Notes: generated by a model from the sequence alone, not told the origin. A DNA stretch of 64,000 bases from Alcaligenaceae bacterium (GCA_013416455.1 JACCES010000003.1:352841-416840), one strand, 5' to 3'; shown: positions 1 to 8,427, counted from the first letter of the stretch. A program made the numbers and translations.

Positions 1-232
1 GCCCGGAAAGCCCCAGAAAGACCCAGGTCTTCAGGGGCAGTGTGAACGGGTTGGACCACTTGCCCATGCCCCATACGAAGGCACCCAGAATCACCAGAAT
101 GATCACCGTCCGGATCAGCGTGGCCAGGTCGGAATCCACCCCCTGCACGCCCACCTTGGCGAAAATGGCCGTCAGCGCCGCGAAGACGGCCGACAGCATC
201 GCCCAGTAAAACCAACCTCCCGTCGCAGCCAT
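1..232 (-). CDS. EamA/DMT-family permease, N-terminal part (runs off window start)
   Basis: The reverse strand from an ATG at 232 reads without a stop to base 1, giving about 77 residues of a hydrophobic protein. It begins MAATGGWFYWAMLSAVFAAL and continues with an AIFAKVGVQG segment, a charged DSDLATLIRT stretch and a second hydrophobic helix, followed by the KWSNPFTLPLK loop. This is the pattern of the short (about 140-residue) EamA-domain inner-membrane proteins of the drug/metabolite transporter superfamily, where two copies probably associate to make a full carrier. The substrate is unknown. The C-terminal half is outside the window. The gene reads leftward like the GntR gene beside it but is separated from it by 79 bases, so it may be a distinct transcription unit. 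Confidence 0.72.
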   Translation of the reverse strand, partial: MAATGGWFYWAMLSAVFAALTAIFAKVGVQGVDSDLATLIRTVIILVILGAFVWGMGKWSNPFTLPLKTWVFLGLSG

Positions 233-311
233 TCAACGCCTCCCGCATCATCGAGCGGCCATTCTACTGCGGCATCGCGCGCCCCGCCCCCCGGCCAGGC
301 GCCTGTTCGCT

Positions 312-1019
312 CTAAATGGCGCCCCGCAACGGCGGGTCGTCGGGCGGCGCCGCGCGGCGCAGGGCCAGATAGCGATCGCGGGAACGAAGCAAGTGGGCGG
401 GCACCAGTTCGATGAGCTTTTCCCTGCGGCCTTCTCCCAGCGCCCGCAGAATTTCGTGATGTTCACCCCGGGAACGCCGTTGCTGCCCGGGCACCGACAA
501 GGCACCGAAGCGGATCGCATGAGTGCGCCTGGCATATTCATGTATGGCCTGGGCGAGCGTGTCGTTTCCGCAAAGCCCATAAAGCGCTTCGTGAAAAGCC
601 TGGTTGCTGCGAAAGATGCCGCGCGGGTCGTCCCGGGCCACCGCCAGATCATGCCGTTCCTGGATGCGCCGCAAGCCATCGAGCCCCGCCGGCGGAACCG
701 GGAGCGGCATGCGGCGCATGGCCTCGCATTCGAGCAGGACCCGCAACTCATACAGTTCAATGACTTCCCGCTCGCCGAAACCCCGCACCAGGGCGCCGGC
801 ATTGCGGCGGCGCTCCACCAGACCCATCTGCTCCAGCCGCGCCAGCGCCTCGCGCACCACATGGCGCTTGACCGCAAAGCGCGCCATCAGCTCGTCTTCC
901 ACCAGCCGCTGGCAAGGGTGCAATACCCCCAGAACGATGTCCTCTTCCAGTATCGCGGCGAGCTGCCCGGCGCGCGGCGGCGCCGGAGAAGCAAGGACGG
1001 GTTCCGTGCTCATGGCCAT
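312..1019 (-). CDS. GntR-family (FadR/FCD subfamily) transcriptional regulator
   Basis: A 235-residue one-component regulator. Residues about 15-80 form the winged-helix GntR domain, with the recognition region AVKRHVVREALARLEQMGLV at about 49-68. Residues about 90-225 are the all-helical FCD effector domain, with the LYELRVLLECEA helix and later His residues that in this subfamily often bind a metal and a carboxylate. The start at 1019 is preferred because AAGGAG lies 8 bases upstream; the internal ATG at 1013 is too far from it. It is the last gene of a leftward operon behind the IlvD/Edd dehydratase, so it probably senses that pathway's acid substrate and represses the operon. The paired AT palindromes at 2837-2872 are its likely operators. 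Its ribosome-binding site lies inside a 34-bp tandem duplication. Confidence 0.9.
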   Translation of the reverse strand: MAMSTEPVLASPAPPRAGQLAAILEEDIVLGVLHPCQRLVEDELMARFAVKRHVVREALARLEQMGLVERRRNAGALVRGFGEREVIELYELRVLLECEAMRRMPLPVPPAGLDGLRRIQERHDLAVARDDPRGIFRSNQAFHEALYGLCGNDTLAQAIHEYARRTHAIRFGALSVPGQQRRSRGEHHEILRALGEGRREKLIELVPAHLLRSRDRYLALRRAAPPDDPPLRGAI

Positions 1020-1079
1020 TCATCTAGCTCCTTGGAATGCTGCCCATGGCCATTCGTCTAGCTTCTTGGAATGCTGCCC
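1012..1079. repeat. 34-bp tandem duplication at the dehydratase/gntR junction
   Basis: Bases 1012-1045 and 1046-1079 are two adjacent copies of a 34-bp unit differing at two positions. The right copy holds the last codons and TAG stop of the dehydratase gene. The left copy repeats that sequence and supplies the AAGGAG ribosome-binding site of gntR, where the right copy has AAGAAG. Confidence 0.9.
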
Positions 1080-2824
1080 TTGGACTCGGCCGCCATCAGG
1101 AAATCGAAATCGACGCCGCGATCCGCCTGGGTGACGCTGCTCAGAAACAGACGCTGGTAGCCGCGGGGCGCCTGCGGAACGTCCACAGGACTGGCCGCCT
1201 GGCGCCGCCGCAGTTCCTCGTCGGACACCAGCCAGTCGATGCGCCGCCCAGCCACCGAGATGCGGATGCGGTCGCCGCTCTGCACCCAGGCCAGCGGGCC
1301 GCCGACCGCCGCTTCGGGCGTGACATGCAGCACGATGGTACCGAAAGCGGTGCCGCTCATGCGCCCGTCGGAAATGCGCAGCATGTCCTTGACGCCGGCG
1401 GCCGCCAGCTTGCGGGGAATGGGCAGGTAGCCGGCTTCCGGCATGGCCGCGCCCTTGGGCCCGATATTCTTCAGCACCAGCACGTCGTCGGCTTCGACGT
1501 CAAGATCGGGATCGTCGATACGGTCGGCCAGGTCCTGGATATTCTCGAAGACGACGGCGCGCCCCTCGTGCTCCATCAGGCGCGCATCGGCGGCCGACTG
1601 CTTGATGATGGCCCCGCCGGGCGCCAGGTTCCCGTGCAGTACGGCAATGCCCCCCTGCGGGTAGATCGGCCGTTCCAGCGGGCGCACGACGTTCTGGCTG
1701 AAGCGGGGGCCGGCGGCATCGAGCTCTTCGCCCAGCGTGCGCCCGGTGACCGTCAAGGCATCCAGATGCAGCAAGGGCCGCAGCTCATGCAGCAGGCTGG
1801 CCATGCCCCCGGCCGCGTGGAAATCCTCCATGTAGTGGTCGCCCGAGGGCTTGAGATCCAGCAGCACGGGCGTGCTCCGGCTCATGGCGTCCAGCGCGTG
1901 TAGATCCAGTGTGTAGCCCATGCGTCCGGCGATCGCCGCCAGATGGACGATGCCGTTGGTCGACCCCCCCATCGCCAGCAGCACCCGCATGGCGTTCTCG
2001 AAGTTCCGGGCCGTCAGTACCTTGTCCAGCGTCAGCCCGGCGCGCGCCATTTCCACGGCCACCTGCCCCGAACGCTCGGCCACCCGGATGCGGTCGGCGG
2101 TGACCGCGGGCGGCGTTGCGCAGCCAGGCACCGTCATGCCCAGCGCTTCGGCAATGCACGCCATGGTGCTGGCCGTGCCGGCCACGGAACACGTTCCCAC
2201 GCTGGCCACCAGTTGATCATTGACGTCCGCCACCTCGGTCTCATCGATTTCGCCCGCCCTGAACCGGCCCCAGTACCGCCGGCAATCGGTACAGGCGCCC
2301 ACCTGTTCACCGCGATGCGACCCTGTGAGCATGGAGCCCGTCACCAGCTGCACCGCCGGCAGGCCCACGGAAGCGGCCCCCATCAGCTGCGCCGGGACGG
2401 TCTTGTCGCAGCCGCCGATCAGCACCACCGCGTCCATGGGCTGGGCACGCAGCATCTCTTCGGTATCCATGGACATGAGATTGCGCAGATACATGCTGGT
2501 GGGCTGCGAAAAGGCCTCGTGCACCGAGATGGTGGGAAAATCCATGGGCAGGCCGCCCGCCATCAGGATGCCGCGCTTCACCGCCTCGATGAGCTGCGGC
2601 ATGTTGCCGTGGCAGGGGTTGAACGCGCTGCCGGTGTTCGTGATGCCGATCACGGGGCGCTCCAGCGCCCGGTCGGTATAGCCGGCGCCCTTGATGAAGG
2701 CCTTGCGGAGGAATAGCGAAAAACCGCGATCGCCGTAGTTGGTCAGCCCCTTGGATATGCCGTCGCGGCGCTCTTCAGGGTGGACGTCATGTGCGGCCTT
2801 GCGGCCGTTGCCGGAGTGTTCCAT
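1058..2824 (-). CDS. IlvD/Edd-family dehydratase (sugar-acid / dihydroxyacid dehydratase type)
   Basis: 588 residues, the normal length for the IlvD/Edd family, whose members remove water from 2,3-dihydroxy acids or aldonic acids to give 2-keto acids using an Fe-S cluster and Mg2+. The cluster cysteines can be placed in GITNTGSAFNPCHGN (about residue 70), VLIGGCDKTVPA (about 137) and VGTCSVAGTAST (about 209). The C-terminal RISDGRMSGTAFGTIVLHV block is the conserved active-site segment. Neighbours are an Ldh-type dehydrogenase, a solute:sodium symporter and a GntR regulator, which fits catabolism of an imported sugar or hydroxy acid rather than branched-chain amino-acid synthesis; this is inference. 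The start at 2824 has GAGGAA upstream. A sigma-70-like promoter and two operators lie immediately before it. Confidence 0.88.
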   Translation of the reverse strand: MEHSGNGRKAAHDVHPEERRDGISKGLTNYGDRGFSLFLRKAFIKGAGYTDRALERPVIGITNTGSAFNPCHGNMPQLIEAVKRGILMAGGLPMDFPTISVHEAFSQPTSMYLRNLMSMDTEEMLRAQPMDAVVLIGGCDKTVPAQLMGAASVGLPAVQLVTGSMLTGSHRGEQVGACTDCRRYWGRFRAGEIDETEVADVNDQLVASVGTCSVAGTASTMACIAEALGMTVPGCATPPAVTADRIRVAERSGQVAVEMARAGLTLDKVLTARNFENAMRVLLAMGGSTNGIVHLAAIAGRMGYTLDLHALDAMSRSTPVLLDLKPSGDHYMEDFHAAGGMASLLHELRPLLHLDALTVTGRTLGEELDAAGPRFSQNVVRPLERPIYPQGGIAVLHGNLAPGGAIIKQSAADARLMEHEGRAVVFENIQDLADRIDDPDLDVEADDVLVLKNIGPKGAAMPEAGYLPIPRKLAAAGVKDMLRISDGRMSGTAFGTIVLHVTPEAAVGGPLAWVQSGDRIRISVAGRRIDWLVSDEELRRRQAASPVDVPQAPRGYQRLFLSSVTQADRGVDFDFLMAAESKGSIPRS

Positions 2825-2836
2825 GTCTATTCCTCA

Positions 2837-2872
2837 CATTATTAATAATGCACCAGATATTATTAATAATAT
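2837..2872. promoter_or_regulatory. Two perfect AT-rich palindromes, centres 21 bp apart (putative GntR operators)
   Basis: CATTATTAATAATG (2837-2850) and ATATTATTAATAATAT (2857-2872) are each perfect palindromes sharing the core ATTATTAATAAT. Their centres, 2843.5 and 2864.5, are 21 bp apart, two helical turns, so dimers would sit on the same face of the DNA. They lie directly upstream of the dehydratase ribosome-binding site and overlap the predicted -10 box by two bases. The GntR protein at the end of the operon is the obvious candidate ligand, by inference. Confidence 0.72.
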
Positions 2873-2899
2873 TATCGACAGGATTGCCCCGCCCGGCAA
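2871..2899 (-). promoter_or_regulatory. Predicted sigma-70 promoter of dehydratase-gntR
   Basis: On the reverse strand TTGCCG (2894-2899) and GATAAT (2871-2876) are separated by 17 bases. The -10 box abuts the outer palindrome, so a bound repressor would cover the -10 and start region. This would let dehydratase and gntR be transcribed separately from the upstream Ldh gene. Confidence 0.5.
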
Positions 2900-2926
2900 G
2901 GCCTTTGAAACGCCGCCCCAGCCGCT

Positions 2927-3988
2927 TCAGAGCCGGCGGGCCAGCTCACGCAGCCGGGCCAGTTCGGATGATGGCAGCAGGATGCCCAGCGACTCCGACT
3001 CGCGGCGCTGGCGATAGCGGCGGTCGCCGGGCAGGCGCTCCTGCCCCGCCCCCCGCATGGCCCGCACCAGCGCTTCGGCGCGTTCCGCGAAGTTCGCGCC
3101 CGCCCCCCTGCCGGGATCGATGACGATCAGCAGCTGGCCGGTGCGCGGCGTCTGGGCGCCAGGGTGTTCATCCCAGCTGAAATCAAAGGAAAAATTGCCG
3201 CCCGTCAGGGCCGCGGCCAGCAGTTCCACCATCATGGACAGCGCCGAACCCTTATGGCCGCCGAAAGGCAGCAGCGCGCCGCCATCCAGAATCGCCCGCG
3301 GGTCGCAGGTGGGCCTGCCGCCGGCATCGACGCCATGCTCCGGCGGCAGATCGCGGCCTTCGCGAGCGGCAATCTGCACGTCCCCATGCGCCATGGCGCT
3401 CGTTGCCAGGTCGAACACCAGCGGGTCCCCCCCGGCGCGGGGCGCGGCGAAGGCAATGGGGTTGGTGCCGAACAGCGCCCGCTTGCCGCCATGGGGCACC
3501 ACGCAGGCCATGCTGTTGACGAAAGTCAGCGCCACATAGCCCAGGCGCGCATAGGGTTCGACATCCGGCCACAGGGCGGCGAAATGATGCGAATCATGAA
3601 TGGCCAGCAGCGCGACACCCTGGCTGCGGAGCTTGTCCAGCAGCAGCGCGCGCGCCGCCTCATGGGCCGGCTGGGCAAAGCCGTTGCGGGCGTCCACGCT
3701 AACGAAAGCCGGCGCGGCGTCCGTCACGACAGGAACGGCCCGCCCGTCGACCCAGCCGCTTGCCAGCGTGGAAAGATAGCCGGGAATGCGGAATAGCCCA
3801 TGACTGTCCGAACCGTCGCGCTGGGCGTGGGCAACATTGCGCCCCAGCACCCCGGCCACTTCGGCCGAGGCGCCATGGCGCTCGAAGACGCGGGCGAGCA
3901 AGGCGGCGAGCTCGCCCACGGCAAGCCTGTCATATCCAGGCGGCGGCACCGGGCCGCCCGGCCCTGATCCTTCCCTCTGCATGTTCAA
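2927..3988 (-). CDS. Ldh-family NAD(P)-dependent oxidoreductase (malate/lactate/ureidoglycolate dehydrogenase type)
   Basis: 353 residues, typical for the Ldh/malate dehydrogenase family, which is unrelated to the Rossmann-fold lactate dehydrogenases. Recognisable blocks are SDSHGLFRIPGYL (about 57-69), the IHDSHHFAALWPDVEPYA segment (about 128) holding the catalytic His region, the FVNSMACVVPHGGKRALFGTNPIAFAAP nucleotide-site block beginning at about residue 160, and LPFGGHKGSALSMMVELL near 240. Enzymes of this family oxidise 2-hydroxy acids or reduce 2-keto or imino acids. It lies between the symporter genes and the IlvD/Edd gene on one strand, so a joint role in hydroxy- or keto-acid catabolism is likely. 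Which substrate is used cannot be read from the sequence. Confidence 0.87.
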   Translation of the reverse strand: MNMQREGSGPGGPVPPPGYDRLAVGELAALLARVFERHGASAEVAGVLGRNVAHAQRDGSDSHGLFRIPGYLSTLASGWVDGRAVPVVTDAAPAFVSVDARNGFAQPAHEAARALLLDKLRSQGVALLAIHDSHHFAALWPDVEPYARLGYVALTFVNSMACVVPHGGKRALFGTNPIAFAAPRAGGDPLVFDLATSAMAHGDVQIAAREGRDLPPEHGVDAGGRPTCDPRAILDGGALLPFGGHKGSALSMMVELLAAALTGGNFSFDFSWDEHPGAQTPRTGQLLIVIDPGRGAGANFAERAEALVRAMRGAGQERLPGDRRYRQRRESESLGILLPSSELARLRELARRL

Positions 3989-4042
3989 TATCCTGTTCGT
4001 GGCTCCCCGCCCGAGCGGCGGCCGATGGGGCCGGGCTCACGC

Positions 4043-4065
4043 CGGCGGCGCGGTGCACGCCGCCG
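4043..4065 (-). terminator. GC hairpin downstream of the symporter small-subunit gene
   Basis: CGGCGGCG (4043-4050) pairs with CGCCGCCG (4058-4065) across a 7-base loop. It lies after the small-subunit stop at 4097 and before the Ldh start at 3988. There is no T-run, so it may attenuate or stabilise RNA rather than terminate fully. Confidence 0.3.
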
Positions 4066-4096
4066 TCGGGGATCCGGATTGCGGCATGCGCAAAGA

Positions 4097-4228
4097 CTAC
4101 ACCAGATGCTCGCCGTTGCGCTTCGCCCGGCGCATGTCCCGCCACACGCCACGGCTCAGAACAGCAAGCACGCCGGCGGCCATCACGGGCCAGATCAGGA
4201 CATAAAGTGTCAGAATGAACGTTTTCAT
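4097..4228 (-). CDS. Putative transporter small subunit (43-residue membrane protein)
   Basis: A short gene reading MKTFILTLYVLIWPVMAAGV, then a second half LAVLSRGVWRDMRRAKRNGE and HLV, then TAG. It has one membrane helix followed by a strongly basic tail, the layout of the small proteins annotated as transporter small subunits that accompany sodium:solute symporters. The ribosome-binding site TGAGGAG overlaps the stop codon of the symporter gene, and the ATG begins 9 bases after that stop, so the two are translationally linked. Its role is probably to stabilise or tune the symporter; that is known only by association for this family. There is no similarity to a leader peptide. Confidence 0.8.
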   Translation of the reverse strand: MKTFILTLYVLIWPVMAAGVLAVLSRGVWRDMRRAKRNGEHLV

Positions 4229-4237
4229 ACAAGCTCC

Positions 4238-5935
4238 TCAAACGATGGCTTCACCGGATCTCGCGCCGACGGGCGCAGCGTTCGGCCTGGCCCTGGGCTT
4301 GGTCGGCACGATGCGTTCAGGGGTCTGGAAATGGGTCACGCGCTCGCCGATCAGGTCGAAATCGAACCGCGGGCCGCTGCGCAGGCTCAAAGTCGTGCAC
4401 ACAATGGCGCTCACCCCATAGGCAAGCAGGGAACTGAGCAGGACCGGGTAGTCCCGCAGGGCGCCCAGCGCCATGGGCATCGTCACGATCATGGCGATCA
4501 GGCCCAGCGCCAGACCCGCGCGCTTGCCCAGCAGCCCGAAAGCCATCAGACCGATCACGATGCCGGCGCCGACACATGCCACGATTTCCGCGCCCAGGCC
4601 GATCAGCCCGGTCATCGGCACCAGACCGAAACGCGTCAACAGGAAGGCGCCGAAAGCCGCCAGCACGGCGCTCGTGAAAGCCAGATTGTTCACGCGGTCC
4701 CAGTACAGGCTGACGATGACGGGAAAGACGATGGCCCCCCACAAGGCGCCCACGAACACCAGCATGGAAAGAATGTCCAGGCGCAGATAGGCGAAGCAGA
4801 CACCCAGCGCCGTCGCAACAATCATGGTCGCACGCCCCACCCACACCATGACCTTGGGGTTGGGCCTGCCGCGCGCCAGGTTCTTGCCATAGACGTCGGC
4901 CATGACGATGCTGGACAGGGCCGACAGGTCGGAGTCCGCGGTCGAGGAAAGGGAACCGATGATCAGAATGAAGAACAGACAGATCAGCACCGGCGGCAGA
5001 TAGACGGCCGCCATGCCCGGCACCAGATTGTTCAGATCACCGCCCGACGGCGCAATGCCCGCCAGCAGCGCCAGAAAGCCCAGCATCCCCATCCCGATCA
5101 CGATCGCGCCATAGCCGATGGTGGCGGTGATGAACGTCGGTTTGATCAGATCCTCGCGCACGGCGAACAGCCGCTGGGCGATGGTCTGGTTGCCGATGGC
5201 GTAGGCCAGCACGGCGACGAAATACGGCGCCCCCTGTTCCAGCAGCGCCTTCTTCGAGAAGAAGTCGGCCTGCTCCACATCGAGCCGGTGCCAGCCCTCG
5301 ACGAAAAGGTCGGGCCCGCCCAGCGTGAAGAAGAGAAAGGGGATGATGATGACCACCGCCAGAATCATCGCCACCAGCTGCGCGAAGTCGGTGAGCACCG
5401 ACGCCCGAAAGCCCGACCACAGCGTATAGGACAGCACGCCGAAGGCGACGATCAGCACACCCTGCATGAAGCTGAGCGGCGACAGCATGGACACCAGGGC
5501 GCCCGCCGCGGTGAAGTTCACCATGAGGCTGATCACACTGCCCAGCACGTTCGACATTGCAAGAATCATCTGGCTGCACCGGCCATGACGCGCGTGCATG
5601 ATCTCCGCCAAGGTGTGGGCGCGGGGCGCCACTTCCCGGAAGCGGCGCCCGAAAGGGTAAATGAAAAGAATCATCAGGGCGCCCCAGAATCCGTAGTGGA
5701 TGGCGCCCGACAATCCATACTTGTAGCCGGAGCTTGCGGCGGCATAAATGGAAGCCGCCCACACCCACGTCGCCGTCATGCTCGCCGCCGACATCCCGAA
5801 GCCGATCGCTCCATTCGAAGTCATATAGCCGTCGGCGCACTCCTCCTTCCTGCCTATTCGCAAGGTCATGACAAAGGAAAAGCCATAGAAGCAAAGAAGC
5901 AGCAGAAGGACCGTGGTGAGAGATAGCTGGTGCAT
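4238..5935 (-). CDS. Sodium:solute symporter family transporter
   Basis: 565 residues from the ATG at 5935, chosen because GGAG lies 5 bases upstream; the frame is open further but would add a non-hydrophobic, arginine-rich extension. About 13 hydrophobic segments run through the protein. The early block MTSNGAIGFGMSAASMTATWVWAASIY and the later TADSDLSALSSIVMADVYGKNL segment are characteristic of the SSS superfamily (the leucine-transporter-like fold), nearest in style to the urea/short-acid branch. It should import an organic solute with Na+ across the inner membrane. The downstream dehydrogenase and dehydratase suggest a hydroxy or sugar acid, by inference. It is followed directly by its small subunit. 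Confidence 0.87.
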   Translation of the reverse strand: MHQLSLTTVLLLLLCFYGFSFVMTLRIGRKEECADGYMTSNGAIGFGMSAASMTATWVWAASIYAAASSGYKYGLSGAIHYGFWGALMILFIYPFGRRFREVAPRAHTLAEIMHARHGRCSQMILAMSNVLGSVISLMVNFTAAGALVSMLSPLSFMQGVLIVAFGVLSYTLWSGFRASVLTDFAQLVAMILAVVIIIPFLFFTLGGPDLFVEGWHRLDVEQADFFSKKALLEQGAPYFVAVLAYAIGNQTIAQRLFAVREDLIKPTFITATIGYGAIVIGMGMLGFLALLAGIAPSGGDLNNLVPGMAAVYLPPVLICLFFILIIGSLSSTADSDLSALSSIVMADVYGKNLARGRPNPKVMVWVGRATMIVATALGVCFAYLRLDILSMLVFVGALWGAIVFPVIVSLYWDRVNNLAFTSAVLAAFGAFLLTRFGLVPMTGLIGLGAEIVACVGAGIVIGLMAFGLLGKRAGLALGLIAMIVTMPMALGALRDYPVLLSSLLAYGVSAIVCTTLSLRSGPRFDFDLIGERVTHFQTPERIVPTKPRARPNAAPVGARSGEAIV

Positions 5936-6534
5936 GTATTCTCCAATCAAACCTCCGTTGCGGCGCCAACTGCCGGCTGCGCAAAATACGGACGCAAGCC
6001 GCGGGCAGGCTTCGGCGGGCAGGCCGAGGCATCGCTCTTTTCCGTGATGGTCACGGGGCAACGAAAGCGAAAACGTGAATAACGTCCGGGTTGAAGGCAT
6101 GGCCTGCAACACGACGGCCACCAGGGCCGGGGACGGGGGACGCCACGCCTAAACCTAAGCGTGACCAGAGCGGCGAACGGCTTTGTTTTTCGTTTTGCGC
6201 GCGGCGGCGAAACCACCTGGACGTGCTGCAGCTCGTGCAGCCCACCCTGCGCTGGGAAACGGCACCCGTCGCTCTGAAGGCACGAATGTTAGCAGCCGAA
6301 TGATATCAACGTCAAACATTCAGAGGGAAACGAGAATTGCGACGGTGAAGAATTCCCGGCTGCCGGCCGGGGCTTCTTCGCTACAATGCACGGGCGCCAG
6401 GGGGCGCCGCATCGGCAATGCGCAGCCCGACGTCGTCTTGAACGAAGCTCGCCTGCGCGCCCGCTATCAAACCGGCATGGCGCCAAAAACAAGCCGGCGG
6501 GAACCCTTTAGGTATCTTCAAACAGGGAAACACG
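5936..6534. other. Gene-free divergent spacer between symporter and hydrolase genes
   Basis: About 600 bases with no credible gene on either strand. It must hold promoters for the leftward symporter operon and the rightward hydrolase. The only structure noted is GAATGTT (6284-6290) facing AACATTC (6315-6321), with the palindrome TGATATCA (6301-6308) near their centre, a possible regulator site. No copy of the AT palindrome seen at 2837-2872 occurs here. Confidence 0.5.
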
Positions 6535-7524
6535 ATGAGTTTTCAAGCGGACGTCGATACAGGAAACCCCCGCAGGCGCTTTCTGGCCGCAACGGCGGCC
6601 GCGGCCGCCGTTGCCCTGGGTGAAACCGCCCACGCACAGAACCTACCCGCCCCGAAAGGGCAATCCGTCTGGCTGGACCTTGACCAGGCCGCATTGGACA
6701 AGGCCTACGATCAAGCGCACTGGGCCTCCAACATCAAGACCATCCTGCATCGCTATGTTGCGAACAGCAAGATCACCCGCAAACATATCGGGGAGCCGCA
6801 ACGGCTCAGGTACGGGAAATCGGACATCGAGGCCCTGGATCTCTTCACGGCCAAGCAGCCAAAAGCTCCTATTCATATCTTCATCCACGGCGGCGCCTGG
6901 CGGGTCGGCAGGTCCGATGAACACAGCTTCCTGGCCGAGGCATCCTTGAACGACGGTGCCCATTTCATAGCCCCTGACTTCGTCAATGTCGTACAGACGG
7001 GCGGCGACCTGATGCCGATGGCCGAACAGGTGATACGCGCCATTGAATGGGTCTACAGGAACGCGGCGTCATTTGATGGCGACCCGGGCCGGATCTATCT
7101 TTCCGGCCACTCTACCGGCGCACACCTCGCCACCGTGGCGCTCACCACCGACTGGGAAAAAGGGTTCGGCCTTCCGGCCGACATCATCAAGGGGGCTGTC
7201 CTGATCAGCGGCATTTACGACCTGAAGCCCGTTCGTTTATCGGCCCGCAGCAATTATGTGAACTTCACCGACGACATCGAGCACCGCCTCAGCCCCCAGC
7301 GCCACCTGGACAAGCTCGTTGCCCCGGTCACGCTCGTGTATGGCTCCGAGGAGTCCCCCGAGTTCATTCGTCAGAGCAAAGACTTTGCCGATGCGCTTGC
7401 CAGGGAAGGTAAATCAGTGGAACTCTTCGTCGGGTCGGGATACAACCACTTCGAAATCATTGAAACCCTGGCAAGCCCGTTCGGGACCGCAGGCCGCGCC
7501 CTGTCCGCACGGATCCGCGTGTAG
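6535..7524 (+). CDS. Tat-exported alpha/beta hydrolase (esterase / kynurenine-formamidase-like)
   Basis: 329 residues. The N-terminus contains NPRRRFLAATAAAAAVALGE followed by TAHA, a twin-arginine signal with cleavage after about residue 34, so the enzyme is probably periplasmic. The hydrolase core shows the oxyanion motif HGGAW (about 122-126), the nucleophile elbow GHSTGAH (about 191-197) with its Ser, and a C-terminal GYNHFE carrying the catalytic His. These are the features of the esterase/lipase and kynurenine-formamidase-like group, which hydrolyses esters or N-formyl amides. It is alone on its strand and converges with the SDR gene, so it may not belong to either neighbouring operon. 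The substrate is unknown. AGGGA lies 7-8 bases before the ATG. Confidence 0.85.
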   Translation: MSFQADVDTGNPRRRFLAATAAAAAVALGETAHAQNLPAPKGQSVWLDLDQAALDKAYDQAHWASNIKTILHRYVANSKITRKHIGEPQRLRYGKSDIEALDLFTAKQPKAPIHIFIHGGAWRVGRSDEHSFLAEASLNDGAHFIAPDFVNVVQTGGDLMPMAEQVIRAIEWVYRNAASFDGDPGRIYLSGHSTGAHLATVALTTDWEKGFGLPADIIKGAVLISGIYDLKPVRLSARSNYVNFTDDIEHRLSPQRHLDKLVAPVTLVYGSEESPEFIRQSKDFADALAREGKSVELFVGSGYNHFEIIETLASPFGTAGRALSARIRV

Positions 7525-7584
7525 ACGCAGAAAATGTGAAGAACTCCGGCCTGCCGGCGGGAATGCATGGCAAAGATGCAGGGC

Positions 7585-8427
7585 TCAGATACTGCCGAAG
7601 CCGCCGCCGCAAATCAGGACCTGGCCGCTCACATAATTCGATTCCGGCAGGCAGAACAGATATACGGCGCCGGCGGCCTCTTCGGCCGTGCCGGGACGCC
7701 CCAGGGGGATGAATTTTCTCGATTGTTCAGCCAGCATCTCGCTGATGCCGACCTTGATCTCCCGGCCGTCGATGGTAACGGTCTCGCTCTGGTCGCGTGT
7801 CAAAGGCACCGTCAGACGCGTCTCGATGTGCCCGAACGCCACCGCATTGACGTTGATCTTCAGCCGGCCCCATTCCCTGGCAATCGTCCTGGTCAGGCCG
7901 AGTATCCCCGCTTTGGCGGAGGAATAATTGCTCTGCCCCACATTCCCGCCGGCCGCAATCGAGGAAATATTGACGACCTTGCGGAAGACTTCACGACCTT
8001 CCGCGGCCTCCGCCTTCGCGGCGGCCGATATGACGGGATACGCGGCGCGCAGGATACGGAAGGGCGCGGTCAGATGGCAGTCGATAATGGCGTACCACTG
8101 TTCGTCGGTCATTTTCTGCAGGACATTGTCCCAGGTGTAGCCGGCATTGTTCACCAGGATGTCGATCCCGCTGTAGTTTTCAACGGCGGTGCGAACCAGC
8201 CTTTCTGAAAAATCCGACGCGGTGACGCTGCCGACGCAGGCAACGGCGTCCCCCCCTTGCGAACGAATTGTCTCGACCACCTCGGCCGCCGGATCGGCGT
8301 CCAGGTCATTCACCACCACCCTGGCCCCTTCCGATGCCAGCTTGAGCGCCACTTCGCGACCAATTCCACGGCCAGCGCCGGTCACTATGGCCGATTTTCG
8401 GTCCAATCGACTACCGATATTGCTCAT
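7585..8427 (-). CDS. Short-chain dehydrogenase/reductase (3-hydroxyacyl-CoA dehydrogenase candidate)
   Basis: 280 residues from the ATG at 8427, preferred because GGAGG lies 8 bases upstream; an open extension exists but lacks a ribosome-binding site. The classical SDR motifs are present: TGAGRGIG cofactor loop (about 17-24), the NNAG stabilising motif (about 95), and the NYSSAKAG segment holding the catalytic Tyr and Lys (about 183-190), preceded by the NISSIA serine. A short insertion rich in Ala, Glu and Lys lies before the active-site strand. It is the last gene of the leftward arm of the CoA island, so oxidation of a 3-hydroxyacyl-CoA is the natural role by context. The cofactor choice (NAD or NADP) is not certain. 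Confidence 0.86.
   Translation of the reverse strand: MSNIGSRLDRKSAIVTGAGRGIGREVALKLASEGARVVVNDLDADPAAEVVETIRSQGGDAVACVGSVTASDFSERLVRTAVENYSGIDILVNNAGYTWDNVLQKMTDEQWYAIIDCHLTAPFRILRAAYPVISAAAKAEAAEGREVFRKVVNISSIAAGGNVGQSNYSSAKAGILGLTRTIAREWGRLKINVNAVAFGHIETRLTVPLTRDQSETVTIDGREIKVGISEMLAEQSRKFIPLGRPGTAEEAAGAVYLFCLPESNYVSGQVLICGGGFGSI

Noticed and set aside
4025..5926. Long rightward open frame (633 codons) opposite the symporter gene
   Set aside because: His/Gln/Arg-rich with no domain; it is the antisense of a GC-rich membrane protein gene.
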